Source: Diphasiastrum complanatum (Eukaryota; Streptophyta; Lycopodiopsida; Lycopodiales; Lycopodiaceae). Taken from it: a DNA stretch of 64,000 bases. The notes under the pieces were generated by a model, which was given only the letters and a program-made list of their open reading frames with translations, ran no database searches and was not told the origin of the DNA. Below are positions 60,501-63,302 of this stretch, piece by piece (position 1 is the first letter of the stretch; every line of letters starts with the position of its first letter). A program made the position numbers and the translations under genes. The stretch lies in the NCBI GenBank assembly GCA_029204225.1, contig CM055094.1, positions 9,903,234-9,967,233 of the forward strand, in the 5' to 3' direction.

Positions 60501-62333
60501 TTGAATTTATGCTTTTGATGGGAACATCTGATGATTTTCAACCATATTTTAAAAGATTTTGAGGATTTTTATTTCCCCCTATTGAAGGCTTTGAAGAACT
60601 GAAATTTTTTGGGAACAAATTTTGTTTGGCTACATATAATTGTACAGTTCTATGAACTCTAGTACTAGTTTGTCTTCATTTCATTAGTCTAAGGTTTATT
60701 CTCCTTCTTTGCCTTGTCTGCCGTTGCTACATGTCACATGATGATGCAGCCAACAATTGTGGGATACTTTCTTCCTCAAAGGAAGGAGCTTAGTTCTTAG
60801 ATTTCATGATCATTCGTAAAAATTAACTATAAAGATAGAAATTCTATATTTTTAGGAAGAATGATGAAGAAACTTCAAGATCAAGCAGAAAATTGGAACC
60901 ATTTTACTACGCTATTTGGTGGTTGATGTCATTTGCAAATTTTCTTGCATGTAATATATTTCATGTCAATCTATTACATGGATCTATTCGTCCTTGTGTT
61001 GATTGTGCTATTGACTTTCCTTGGAATTTTTGATGAAGAAATGTTCCTTGCTTATTTGTTCTTTAAGTTGACTTTTAACACAGTCATTGATGCCACGTTC
61101 TTATCATGAGCTGTCTTTTATCTTTTGATGGCTTGATCTTGTGCTTTCATGTTTGTGAATCTATACTTTGTTTGTGCACTTGTAAAGATGCAGCCCTCTA
61201 TCTCTACTATTCAAGTACAATTTGTGGATAGGAAGGTCAAGGAAATGAAGTGGAGCCTGAAGTTTCCATCCTCTTAAGTCCTTTGCATCTCTTCTCCTCT
61301 TGCTCTTTACTCCTTGCAAACGATGGTGTTGGATATCTTTTGGGAGGAGCCCTAGGCTCATGTAGGTAGCTTTCCCTGTAATTGCAAGTAGGCCAAATAG
61401 CGAAACCAAGGGCCAAAAAGAGAAAGTGGGTCAAAATCTTAAAAAGAAGACAAGAAGAAGAGTGGAAAGAGGCCAAAGCCCAAGAATCATGAGAACAAAA
61501 TGGCTAGTTTGGGAGTAGATTAAGAGTGTCGCATCTTGCCTGCCTAGTGCCTTCCCTTTTCCATCCAAACAAAGCGTTGGAATTCTTCTCTTGGACATAC
61601 CTTGGGCATAGAGAGAGTCGCACATTCTATGGCAACAATACAAACTTTCTTCATTTCTAAACCATTTTTAACTGTACCGATTCTTGTGTGCTGCATTCAC
61701 CACACTCATCTTGAAGGAGAGGCCTAGAAACTTCCAAAATAGAGCATTTTGCCTCTTATAGTGATTTGATAGCTTATTTCATCAGTGTTTGTGAGCTTCT
61801 AGATAAAACTTAGTTTGGCCGACTTCGCTTGTATGAGGGCTTGCATGACAACCTATTGTTTTTTTATGTGACATTGGATAAATATCATCATTTATTGACA
61901 ATTTCTTGTTGTTTAATGTTGATCATTAATAGGCTAAGTAGAACCTATTGTTGCCCCTTGAATGGTGGTCCCATCTCACTTATAGAATCCCCGACATATC
62001 ATCACCAGCGAGGTTTTTCTTTACGAGAGACAAAAAAGAAGAAGCTTTTTCTTCATGTTTAAGTTATCAATCTCATTTCAGGTTGTTTAAATCTTTTGCA
62101 GCAGCATCTTTTTTCCTTTTTTGGTTCAAAATGATCGTGGACATGTACTCATTTTGTTGTCTTTGAATTTCTTGGTTGTGGATAAGCTCATAATCATCTC
62201 CTGCATGATGTTGTGCTATAAGTAGGCTTGGGCAGTGAAGGGAGGAGGTGAGAGGGTCGCAGAACAATTTTTTGAACTTATTCCAGATCTTGCTATGAGC
62301 TTTCCCTTTGAGCTGGATTTATTCCAGAAAGAG
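12617..62333 (+). CDS. SKI2: SKI2-like DExH-box RNA helicase, N-terminal part over eight exons, continues beyond the window
   Basis: Homologue of the helicase of the cytoplasmic SKI complex, which with SKI3 and SKI8 feeds mRNA into the 3'-5' exosome. Proposed coding exons: 12617-12632, 15938-16053, 16221-16520, 17096-17356, 17570-17644 (tentative), 32804-32888, 59008-59177, 62226-62333; together about 377 codons. All introns are GT...AG and all phases agree. Conserved blocks occur in plant SKI2 order: '[10 protein letters not shown]', 'KTWDFEWFG', '[11 protein letters not shown]', '[10 protein letters not shown]', '[12 protein letters not shown]', '[10 protein letters not shown]', 'DLSKGLG', and '[11 protein letters not shown]', which in the family stands just before the Walker A motif. 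The ATPase core is not in the window. No stop or frame break is seen in the exons, so the gene appears functional. Introns are about 3.3, 0.17, 0.58, 0.21, 15.2, 26.1 and 3.0 kb. Confidence 0.9.
12967..13184. mobile_element. MITE-b, 218-bp hAT-like non-autonomous element
   Basis: Flanked by the 8-bp direct repeat TTCTAGTC (12959-12966 and 13185-13192). Same architecture as MITE-a: two GC-rich flanks full of self-complementary words (GGACGCGTCC, CGGACGTGTCCG-like, GGGTCCGGGCCGGAC) around an A/T homopolymer centre. The ends (CAGACATGAGGG on the left, CTAAGGAAGCGACC on the right complement) match the other family members less well. Lies in SKI2 intron 1. Confidence 0.75.
13192..13880. other. SKI2 intron 1, no gene seen
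   Basis: Non-coding DNA between MITE-b and the LINE pieces. A 60-base imperfect direct repeat ('gccaagctcaaggggccaaa' type, near 13424-13445 and 13480-13505) is the only structure noticed. Confidence 0.5.
14467..14670 (+). pseudogene. LINE ORF2 C-terminal acidic tail fragment
   Basis: '[21 protein letters not shown]' on the + strand resembles the acidic tail near the end of LINE ORF2 seen at 63.7 kb on the minus strand ('PEDDDFDDDEDDSSSHAHRD') and at 43.27 kb ('[15 protein letters not shown]'). Short, with no other LINE sequence of this orientation next to it. Confidence 0.5.
14890..15927 (-). pseudogene. LINE ORF1 protein
   Basis: 345-residue frame. The N-terminus is an artefact of the (GA)n tract read as Ser-Leu. 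Residues about 25-165 are Pro/Ala/Ser-rich and low complexity. A coiled coil follows ('[20 protein letters not shown]' and onward for about 60 residues), then '[12 protein letters not shown]', equivalent to 'GTRTWASQF' and 'ETKTWASLF' in the ORF1s at 48.6 and 52.3 kb. LINE ORF1 proteins bind the element RNA. The RRM-like C-terminus is missing. Confidence 0.7.
15864..15914. repeat. (GA)n microsatellite next to the SKI2 exon 2 acceptor
   Basis: About 25 GA units ending 23 bases before SKI2 exon 2. It occupies the place where the branch point and pyrimidine tract of intron 1 should lie, and is itself purine-rich on the coding strand. Confidence 0.95.
15938..16053 (+). CDS. SKI2: SKI2 exon 2
   Basis: Acceptor TGTGCAG, donor GTATGC. 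After two bases completing the exon 1 codon it encodes 38 residues with '[16 protein letters not shown]', the N-terminal block of plant SKI2. Ends at a codon boundary. Confidence 0.88.
16221..16520 (+). CDS. SKI2: SKI2 exon 3
   Basis: Acceptor TTCTTTGCAG, donor GTCAGT; exactly 100 codons, phase 0. Contains 'KTWDFEWFG' and '[11 protein letters not shown]', matching the tryptophan-rich block of the SKI2 N-terminal arm. Confidence 0.9.
17096..17356 (+). CDS. SKI2: SKI2 exon 4
   Basis: Acceptor GATGTTCAG, donor GTAAGG; 87 codons, phase 0. Contains '[11 protein letters not shown]', 'FLPGG', '[20 protein letters not shown]' and '[12 protein letters not shown]', the best conserved part of the N-terminal arm, which contacts SKI3/SKI8 in SKI complexes. 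Confidence 0.92.
17570..17644 (+). CDS. SKI2: SKI2 exon 5 (tentative)
   Basis: Acceptor TTTTTCTTAG, weak donor GTTGTC; 25 codons in phase, starting '[18 protein letters not shown]'. Adding it makes the spacing between the exon 4 and exon 6 blocks similar to that in other plant SKI2 proteins, and leaving it out does not break the frame. The sequence itself is not conserved enough to be sure. Confidence 0.4.
18012..18422. repeat. Tandem duplication, two units of about 200-213 bp
   Basis: Unit 1 is 18012-18224 and unit 2 is 18225-18422. Both run from 'tcaaatattttttgatact' to 'tagatttccttgcatgagc' with the same order of words between ('cacaatggcaatccact', 'ctatcaacaggtcata', 'aaaccgtactgtgc'). 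Unit 2 lacks about 15 bases near its start and has scattered substitutions. Confidence 0.92.
18656..18690. repeat. Perfect 15-bp inverted repeat with 5-base loop
   Basis: Arms CATGAAGACATGTAG (18656-18670) and CTACATGTCTTCATG (18676-18690) are exact reverse complements around GAGAA. Confidence 0.95.
18949..19666. mobile_element. MITE-c, 718-bp hAT-like non-autonomous element
   Basis: Flanked by the 8-bp direct repeat GTTATACT (18941-18948 and 19667-19674). Ends CTGTGTTGCAGTGG and, complementary, CAAGGTTGCAGTCC. Next to the ends are palindromes (GGATCGCGATCC; CGTTCCGGATCG paired with CGATCCGGAACG) and long T and A runs. The middle has a GC-rich block with the hairpin GGGGGGC-GGTA-GCCCCCC (19263-19280). 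No coding frame with a known domain. Lies in SKI2 intron 5. Confidence 0.85.
20197..21117 (-). CDS. GH25 lysozyme (N-acetylmuramidase), secreted, nested in a SKI2 intron
   Basis: Intact intronless 306-residue frame on the strand opposite SKI2. It encodes a glycoside hydrolase family 25 muramidase, which cleaves the beta-1,4 bond between MurNAc and GlcNAc in bacterial peptidoglycan. Residues about 10-28 form a hydrophobic signal-peptide-like segment; 29-92 are a non-conserved linker; the GH25 domain runs from about 93 to the end. Family motifs: '[13 protein letters not shown]' (Asp97), 'FAYVKATEG', 'MIRGAYHF', '[11 protein letters not shown]' (Asp186 and catalytic Glu188), '[11 protein letters not shown]'-like region and '[11 protein letters not shown]'. 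All expected acidic residues are present. The domain is closest in wording to actinobacterial and fungal enzymes, so horizontal acquisition is likely. Plant SKI2 exons on both sides argue against contamination. Probable role: antibacterial defence in the apoplast or vacuole. Confidence 0.93.
   Translation of the reverse strand: MRSDTSYSAWIPNLLIILLGINALLAYTTKASGDSTTECGAIMHDGSTADNATEFATTAIMQDSRMGGYLRNRQEVNGGSASFTNHRLLQSGTPGMDVSSYQGNVDWTTAFNNGAKFAYVKATEGTGYTNPYFAQQYDGSFNVGMIRGAYHFGRPDISNGATQANFFVQNGGGWSGDGFTLPGALDIEYNPSCGSSCTPAQTCYNLGQAAMGSWISDFVNTYHSATGVWPVIYSTASWYNQCVGTSGDFSANCPFWLACYCSNPTSYPYHWGYYTFWQYASSGTFPGDQDVFNGAYSQLKVLATNG
21224..21230 (-). promoter_or_regulatory. Possible TATA box of the GH25 gene
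   Basis: ATAAATA on the minus strand about 107 bases upstream of the GH25 ATG, with an A-rich leader ('GGGCAAAAATG') at the start codon. Position is right for a plant core promoter, but such words are common in this AT-rich DNA. Confidence 0.3.
21231..22433. other. Intergenic-like part of SKI2 intron 5, no gene seen
   Basis: AT-rich, with only short unsupported frames. It probably includes upstream sequence of the GH25 gene. The last 300 bases are adjacent to gypsy F. Confidence 0.5.
22434..22919 (-). repeat. Gypsy F 3' LTR
   Basis: Matches 27495-27962 throughout. It has an extra 18 bases (around GATGACGAGGACCC) that the other copy lacks. Confidence 0.93.
23165..24084 (-). pseudogene. Gypsy F integrase core and C-terminal region
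   Basis: '[15 protein letters not shown]', 'IISDRDTKF' (second Asp) and '[20 protein letters not shown]' (Glu) give the rve DDE integrase core, followed by '[11 protein letters not shown]' and 'RPYVGPYYV...[12 protein letters not shown]', the GPF/Y-type C-terminal module that tethers integrase in many gypsy elements. A stop or frame change at 23888-23905 separates 'DTKFVGKF' from 'FSTAYH', and the core is split upstream by the gag-like insert at 24085-24366. Confidence 0.85.
24085..24366 (-). other. Copia gag-like segment captured inside the gypsy F integrase
   Basis: '[20 protein letters not shown]' followed by '[20 protein letters not shown]' and 'GLTLAQVN' correspond block by block to copia gag as in element D ('INEFKTLMDQIAVGSAIEDS', 'AVMTLFSSLQSSFENWVMMV', 'DITLSRV'). 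The segment sits exactly between 'DFIVQLPR' and '[10 protein letters not shown]', which are contiguous in normal gypsy integrases, and it reads in frame into the latter. Confidence 0.8.
24367..24834 (-). pseudogene. Gypsy F integrase zinc-binding region
   Basis: '[20 protein letters not shown]', '[13 protein letters not shown]' and 'TCPTCQQVK' form the H-H-C-C zinc module of gypsy integrase, followed by '[15 protein letters not shown]', the start of the catalytic core with its first Asp. The frame ends where the gag-like insert begins. Confidence 0.88.
24841..26094 (-). pseudogene. Gypsy F reverse transcriptase and RNase H
   Basis: 417-residue open frame. RT: '[20 protein letters not shown]', '[16 protein letters not shown]' (first catalytic Asp), '[17 protein letters not shown]' and '[13 protein letters not shown]' (YIDD). 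RNase H: '[16 protein letters not shown]', '[20 protein letters not shown]', 'KAFTDN' and '[10 protein letters not shown]'. All catalytic residues are present, so this domain is intact; it is called a pseudogene only because the polyprotein is broken on both sides. A stop separates it from the integrase frame. Confidence 0.88.
26100..26798 (-). pseudogene. Gypsy F protease region
   Basis: '[14 protein letters not shown]' is the retropepsin active site (D-S-G-A), followed by '[12 protein letters not shown]', the second conserved strand. Then comes the link to RT ('[20 protein letters not shown]'). The end overlaps the RT frame in a different frame (26025-26094), so a frame change lies between protease and RT. 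The upstream gag is missing. Confidence 0.85.
26799..27479 (-). repeat. Gypsy F leader with degenerate repeats
   Basis: Where gag would be expected there is non-coding DNA holding about five copies of a two-part motif (+ strand: GTGCTT followed by CAC, then GCAGCAC and TTGCCTCA). Copies start near 27018, 27129, 27221, 27305 and 27382, with spacing falling from about 111 to 76 bases. Confidence 0.65.
27480..27492 (-). other. Primer-binding site of gypsy F
   Basis: On the minus strand TGGTATCAGAGCC, two bases inside the 5' LTR; complementary to initiator tRNA-Met. Confidence 0.88.
27495..27962 (-). repeat. Gypsy F 5' LTR
   Basis: Second copy of the repeat at 22434-22919, shorter by 18 bases. 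Confidence 0.93.
28570..28582 (+). other. Primer-binding-site-like sequence of gypsy G
   Basis: TGGTATTAGAGCC differs by one base from the tRNA-Met complement seen in the other elements. Confidence 0.6.
28583..29340. other. Gypsy G leader, no coding sense seen
   Basis: Lies between the primer site and the RT remnant. No gag or protease motif could be read; most of the 5' coding half appears deleted. Confidence 0.45.
29341..30330 (+). pseudogene. Gypsy G reverse transcriptase and RNase H remnant
   Basis: '[20 protein letters not shown]', '[12 protein letters not shown]' (YLDD), 'KYLGHVIS', '[15 protein letters not shown]', '[11 protein letters not shown]' (RNase H first Asp), '[16 protein letters not shown]', 'TDHQFLKYI' and '[10 protein letters not shown]'. 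In-frame stops occur near 29686 and 30055, and the RNase H segment after 'DASDFA' is shortened. It begins in mid-palm, so RT fingers are missing. Confidence 0.85.
30600..32803. other. End of SKI2 intron 5, no gene seen
   Basis: AT-rich non-coding DNA, with a diverged direct repeat (30938-31040 and 31132-31234) and no recognisable protein. Confidence 0.55.
30938..31234. repeat. Diverged direct repeat of about 103 bp
   Basis: Copies at 30938-31040 and 31132-31234 both run from 'atcacaaacat' to 'acacaagattga' with the same order of words between ('atctaag', 'aaggaca', 'attgaagatcaat'). Confidence 0.8.
32804..32888 (+). CDS. SKI2: SKI2 exon 6
   Basis: Acceptor TTCTTTTACAG, donor GTTAAT; 28 codons plus one base. 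'[20 protein letters not shown]' matches the short acidic FDDLF-KAW block of plant SKI2. The last base (G) pairs in phase with the AT that starts exon 7, 26 kb downstream. Confidence 0.88.
32889..33940. other. Start of SKI2 intron 6, no gene seen
   Basis: Non-coding AT-rich DNA before the hAT transposase remnant; no structure beyond base composition was noticed. Confidence 0.5.
34025..35702 (-). pseudogene. hAT-type transposase (DUF659 region) with introns, truncated
   Basis: Four minus-strand blocks that behave as exons. 35702-35347 carries '[15 protein letters not shown]' and onward. About 35053-34868 carries '[20 protein letters not shown]' and ends at a GTATAT donor. About 34703-34454 carries '[16 protein letters not shown]' and '[10 protein letters not shown]'. 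About 34217-34025 carries '[15 protein letters not shown]' and '[19 protein letters not shown]'. [14 protein letters not shown] and PCTTHCLD are signatures of the DUF659 part of the hAT RNase H-like fold, with its first two acidic residues. The N-terminal BED finger and the C-terminal dimerisation domain are not seen; the 5' side is cut by copia E at 35703. Exon limits are approximate. Confidence 0.8.
36117..36935 (+). pseudogene. Copia E gag with zinc knuckle
   Basis: Starts ATG at 36117 ('[20 protein letters not shown]'), UBN2-type gag, then a Lys-rich linker and a CCHC knuckle '[14 protein letters not shown]' (36892-36933) that binds RNA. Breaks: a deletion near 36235 that changes frame ('[12 protein letters not shown]'), TAG at 36511-36513 within 'QDIRY', and TGA at 36865-36867 before the knuckle. 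Confidence 0.85.
36936..38069 (+). pseudogene. Copia E protease and integrase
   Basis: Protease active site '[12 protein letters not shown]' (D-S-G-A) near 37065, then '[14 protein letters not shown]' and '[14 protein letters not shown]' (H-H-C-C zinc module), and the integrase core: 'DLIHSDLWG' (D), '[10 protein letters not shown]' (D), '[16 protein letters not shown]' (E). All catalytic residues are readable but not in one frame: a TAG at about 37522, a frame change near 37690 ('SDLWG' / '[16 protein letters not shown]') and another near 37990. Confidence 0.85.
38000..38752 (+). pseudogene. Copia E integrase C-terminal region and linker
   Basis: '[20 protein letters not shown]', '[14 protein letters not shown]', '[18 protein letters not shown]' and 'RDVIFEE' are the usual copia blocks between integrase core and RT, followed by an acidic linker. 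The frame changes again just before '[14 protein letters not shown]'. Confidence 0.85.
38718..40131 (+). pseudogene. Copia E reverse transcriptase and RNase H
   Basis: RT: '[20 protein letters not shown]', '[19 protein letters not shown]', '[12 protein letters not shown]' (first Asp), '[15 protein letters not shown]'. The YVDD active site at 39247-39258 is split by one extra T, which turns the second Asp codon out of frame and creates a stop. RNase H follows with '[18 protein letters not shown]', '[14 protein letters not shown]', a frame break at about 39853, '[18 protein letters not shown]', a TAG at 39942-39944 and '[17 protein letters not shown]', ending at 'ADILT' and TAG exactly as in C. 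Confidence 0.88.
40207..40593 (+). repeat. Copia E 3' LTR
   Basis: Starts TATTGAAATAGATGCC after GAGGGGGGG, ends GGAATTTGTCA. It shares the TA start, the terminal TAG in RNase H and the short CCTTAAGGC form with the 3' LTR of C, so C and E descend from one source line. Confidence 0.9.
40594..40730 (+). other. Unidentified exon-like fragment
   Basis: Open + strand frame '[20 protein letters not shown]' and '[11 protein letters not shown]' followed by GTGAGTAT, a good splice donor. It looks like a broken transposase or host exon, but no family could be named. Confidence 0.3.
41288..42100 (+). pseudogene. LINE 1 reverse transcriptase, fingers and palm
   Basis: '[20 protein letters not shown]' (fingers), '[19 protein letters not shown]' (first Asp), then after a frame change '[20 protein letters not shown]' and '[14 protein letters not shown]' (YADD). 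The two halves lie in different frames that overlap at 41595-41845. A stop near 42091 and a short deletion follow before the thumb. Confidence 0.85.
42068..43465 (+). pseudogene. LINE 1 ORF2 C-terminal half
   Basis: Long open frame of 465 residues: '[14 protein letters not shown]' (end of palm), '[11 protein letters not shown]' and '[18 protein letters not shown]' (thumb), '[20 protein letters not shown]', the zinc motif '[19 protein letters not shown]' (C-x2-C-x8-H-x4-C by spacing of the visible residues), and an Asp-rich tail with an Arg/Ser-rich end. Zinc motif and basic tail probably bind RNA or target DNA. Confidence 0.82.
43691..44370. repeat. Microsatellite and minisatellite region between LINEs 1 and 2
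   Basis: An interrupted (CA)n runs from 43845 to 43958. From 43985 to about 44125 the word CGCGGATCTGTCC and variants (CGTGGATC, GGCGGATCTG, CGCGGATCAGT) recurs every 15-25 bases. No gene is seen. Confidence 0.8.
44371..45693 (+). CDS. LINE 2 apurinic-type endonuclease, N-terminal part of ORF2
   Basis: 440-residue open frame. Endonuclease/exonuclease/phosphatase fold: 'HIGFWNCNG' (Asn), '[11 protein letters not shown]' (Glu), '[12 protein letters not shown]', 'LAVCYFAPQ', '[11 protein letters not shown]' (Asp, Asn), 'VVDYFIGSP' and '[13 protein letters not shown]' (Asp-His). All catalytic residues of the APE-type LINE endonuclease, which nicks target DNA to prime reverse transcription, are present. 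It ends in the EN-RT linker ('[20 protein letters not shown]') at a stop. Confidence 0.85.
   Translation: MDLERDLRLIFGALGQRSSPRSPQPLHIGFWNCNGILSSSSAGDFHSFMLKLDILLLAETHESLYRPLPSIQDCTWHSAFVRGKTFRGSGGVACLTKDVFSSHFKLVKSDPFARFIWFQFSSHCLGLSQDLFLAVCYFAPQTSSFADFGGDPFQALSDDIFSFAQRSLILLAGDFNARMSIRQAEFYSESDFLQVHTLDMGFDRTSQDADTPATHFGERLIALAEAHSLTILNGLPYWPSSYHFTCHPHGGGHSVVDYFIGSPALIPFLHTFRNIPPTISDHSLLLLSLGHHSTTVTTHRPTHRHHPVFSPSGFPLYTESLVTFLQDFPFTSSVDQQAIFLSQSLLQSANTAYPSKTFPSHKRTHNKWYDTECFSLHKQVLYARYHSPHTLALKQKEYHKVTLKKRTAYLQSLGQKLVDAIASPSSHFFWRMFSKNPYCY
45620..46906 (+). pseudogene. LINE 2 reverse transcriptase
   Basis: '[20 protein letters not shown]' (fingers), '[20 protein letters not shown]' (first Asp), a stop after 'VLARF' at about 46343, then '[20 protein letters not shown]' and '[14 protein letters not shown]' (YADD), '[12 protein letters not shown]'. 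A deletion or frame change near 46760 ends the open frame. Confidence 0.87.
46970..47835 (+). pseudogene. LINE 2 ORF2 C-terminal region
   Basis: '[20 protein letters not shown]', '[20 protein letters not shown]', 'GRVICLKR'/'GYLSQT' and, after a TAG at 47371, the zinc motif '[19 protein letters not shown]' near 47428-47480. Stops and frame changes throughout. Confidence 0.78.
48107..49087 (+). pseudogene. LINE 3 ORF1 protein
   Basis: 326 codons with one TAA at 48440-48442. The N-terminus is Ala/Pro/Ser-rich. A coiled coil follows ('LREL', '[20 protein letters not shown]'), then '[13 protein letters not shown]', an RRM-like part ('[15 protein letters not shown]', '[18 protein letters not shown]') and a C-terminal domain ('[20 protein letters not shown]'), ending '[10 protein letters not shown]'. 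This layout matches RNA-binding ORF1 proteins of L1-like elements. Confidence 0.8.
49088..50316 (+). pseudogene. LINE 3 endonuclease remnant and RT palm
   Basis: Endonuclease starts '[20 protein letters not shown]', but 'CDILL' jumps to '[10 protein letters not shown]', so the catalytic middle is deleted. A second deletion removes RT fingers: 'FLTAPG' is followed by '[13 protein letters not shown]'-like sequence, then '[19 protein letters not shown]', '[14 protein letters not shown]' (YADD), '[11 protein letters not shown]' and '[18 protein letters not shown]'. The frame ends at the inversion edge. Confidence 0.82.
50316..50600 (-). pseudogene. Inverted thumb segment of LINE 3
   Basis: On the minus strand it reads '[20 protein letters not shown]', '[20 protein letters not shown]' and '[20 protein letters not shown]', which is the thumb region found in + orientation in LINE 2. 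Flanking + strand LINE sequence stops before it and resumes after it at the expected places. The minus-strand open frame extends to 50641. Confidence 0.88.
50600..51170 (+). pseudogene. LINE 3 ORF2 C-terminal region
   Basis: '[20 protein letters not shown]', the zinc motif '[19 protein letters not shown]' and '[18 protein letters not shown]', then a basic tail with frame changes. Confidence 0.8.
51441..51512. repeat. (CT)n microsatellite between LINEs 3 and 4
   Basis: About 35 CT units with one interruption. It begins at the 3' end of LINE 3 and ends just before the ORF1 region of LINE 4. Confidence 0.95.
51517..52460 (+). pseudogene. LINE 4 ORF1 protein
   Basis: Pro/Ser/Thr-rich low-complexity N-terminus, then in shifted frames a coiled coil ('[20 protein letters not shown]') and '[16 protein letters not shown]', homologous to the end of the LINE 3 coiled coil. 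The RRM-like part is cut by a fusion to the endonuclease near 52540. Confidence 0.7.
52550..53340 (+). pseudogene. LINE 4 endonuclease
   Basis: '[12 protein letters not shown]', '[20 protein letters not shown]', '[14 protein letters not shown]' (Asp, Asn), '[15 protein letters not shown]' and '[13 protein letters not shown]' (Asp-His) occur in order, with stops at about 52737 and 52920. The N-terminal strand with the first Asn and Glu is missing. Confidence 0.82.
53298..54970 (+). pseudogene. LINE 4 reverse transcriptase
   Basis: Linker '[20 protein letters not shown]', then '[20 protein letters not shown]' (fingers), '[20 protein letters not shown]' (first Asp), '[20 protein letters not shown]', '[14 protein letters not shown]' (YADD) and '[14 protein letters not shown]' in one 260-residue frame (53874-54656). 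A frame change follows before the thumb ('[18 protein letters not shown]'). This is the best preserved LINE palm in the window. Confidence 0.87.
55012..55390 (+). pseudogene. LINE 4 thumb region, two copies of different type
   Basis: The first copy '[20 protein letters not shown]' resembles LINE 1. From about 55175 a second copy starts ('[10 protein letters not shown]', '[20 protein letters not shown]'), resembling the LINE 2/3 thumb with its QQA(R/K)SSW block. They are fused head to tail. Confidence 0.72.
55396..55434. mobile_element. Right end of a MITE-a-like hAT element (truncated)
   Basis: GGTTCGAACCGCGGTTCGA followed by TGCAACCTTG. The complement of the end, CAAGGTTGCA, equals the right end of MITE-c, and the GGTTCGAACC palindrome equals that of MITE-a. 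The left part is missing. Confidence 0.55.
55510..55830 (-). pseudogene. LINE ORF1 C-terminal fragment
   Basis: Minus-strand '[20 protein letters not shown]' and '[10 protein letters not shown]' match the C-terminal domain of LINE 3 ORF1 ('[13 protein letters not shown]', '[10 protein letters not shown]'). An isolated piece of another LINE in opposite orientation. Confidence 0.7.
56150..56296. mobile_element. MITE-d, right part of a MITE-c-like hAT element
   Basis: Ends GCATTGCAACTATG at 56296; its complement CATAGTTGCA equals the left end of MITE-a. Next to it is the 16-bp perfect palindrome GCGTTTCTAGAAACGC (56269-56284). Internally 'CCTGAAACATTCGGCAACCT' and 'GATACCCATATTG' match the right part of MITE-c ('CCGAAACAGTTGGCAAACT', 'GATACCCATATTGG'). 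The left end and target duplication were not found. Confidence 0.6.
56297..59007. other. End of SKI2 intron 6, no gene seen
   Basis: AT-rich non-coding DNA without a recognisable protein, repeat array or element end. Confidence 0.5.
59008..59177 (+). CDS. SKI2: SKI2 exon 7
   Basis: Acceptor TTTTGGTGCAG, donor GTAATC. Two bases complete the Asp codon begun in exon 6; 56 codons follow. '[20 protein letters not shown]' and '[17 protein letters not shown]' match the acidic region of plant SKI2 with its conserved (V/L)(D/E)EIL(S) and IM blocks. Confidence 0.85.
59178..62225. other. SKI2 intron 7, no gene seen
   Basis: About 3 kb of AT-rich intron. No transposon end, repeat array or coding frame with a known domain was found. 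Confidence 0.6.
62226..62333 (+). CDS. SKI2: SKI2 exon 8
   Basis: Acceptor CTATAAGTAG, donor GTATGT; 36 codons, phase 0: '[20 protein letters not shown]' then '[11 protein letters not shown]'. This is the most conserved SKI2 block before the helicase core; the next exon should carry the Walker A motif and lies outside the window. A GGCAG ten bases downstream is a competing acceptor but would break the phase and drop the conserved Trp-Ala. Confidence 0.92.
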
Positions 62334-63269
62334 GTATGTGGTTTGTGGATCTATGCACTGCTTTGTGTTTATAAATGGTGGCTTAGCTTTGAATTTAATC
62401 ATGTCACATCCAGTTCTGTCAGATTTGTTCTATCAAATGCTTTAAAGTTATGCATTCTGAATTATAAAAATATCACATCATCTGGAAATATAGCCCTTTT
62501 TCAAGATCATCTTGCATTCAAAATCACGTTAGGAGTTTTCTATGAATCAGCTTGATCTTGATGATTGGAATATGCTTACGGCCTTGTGGAATTTGTTGAC
62601 CTTATTAGATGTGAGCATTTGGAAAAGATCTTGCCAAGCTTATTAAAGTCATAACTTTAGTCAAATGTCACTGTTTAAATTGGGGGAAAGATCGATTAGG
62701 ACTTTTACTTGTTGGAGCAATGATCTTAAGGAAGGGTATCCCAGATTATAATTTGCTTTCTTTCAAGTGGTCAAATTCTAGCTATTCGTGAAGACATAGC
62801 TACTAGAATCACAAATATAGGGTGGAGAGACCTTAGATAAACCCTAAGATTCTTAGTTAACTACCAAATACAAATAGGAATCGATGAGAAATTGATATTG
62901 TTCAAAATTTCTCTATTGAGGGATGAAAAAACAACATACAAATAGATTTCCACTTGTTTTGATAATGCAATAAGAATCATAGTCATGTTCTATTTGTCAT
63001 TAAATGTTTATCCATTGTGGGGGCTATTTTTGGGATATTTTAGCTGCTAACGATCTAGTATAAACAACTATGATGTAAATTTGATGATGATCAATATAAA
63101 GTCACTACTGAAAGTATTCAATGAGATAATTTAAGTTGTCTACTAATTAAAACTAATGTATCTTACTCGATGTCATGGTGGTAAAGTTCTTTTGAGCCTT
63201 TGATCAAGTTTCTTTCCTTTTCGTATGTTTTTCTTTTCTATCTTCTTTTCATATTGCAATTTCGTAGAG

Positions 63270-63278
<9 letters not shown>
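62334..63278. other. Start of SKI2 intron 8, no gene seen
   Basis: Non-coding intron sequence up to the TG microsatellite and LINE 5; no further SKI2 exon is visible before the end of the window. Confidence 0.55.

Positions 63279-63279
<1 letters not shown>

Positions 63280-63302
<23 letters not shown>
63280..63302. repeat. (TG)n microsatellite at the LINE 5 tail
   Basis: About 11 TG units. On the LINE 5 strand this is (CA)n directly following the 3' end of the element. Confidence 0.9.

Noticed and set aside
62236-62333. GGCAG at 62231-62235 as the acceptor of SKI2 exon 8
   Set aside because: It would start the exon with two unmatched bases after a phase-0 donor and lose the conserved Trp-Ala. 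The AG at 62224-62225 keeps the phase and the motif.
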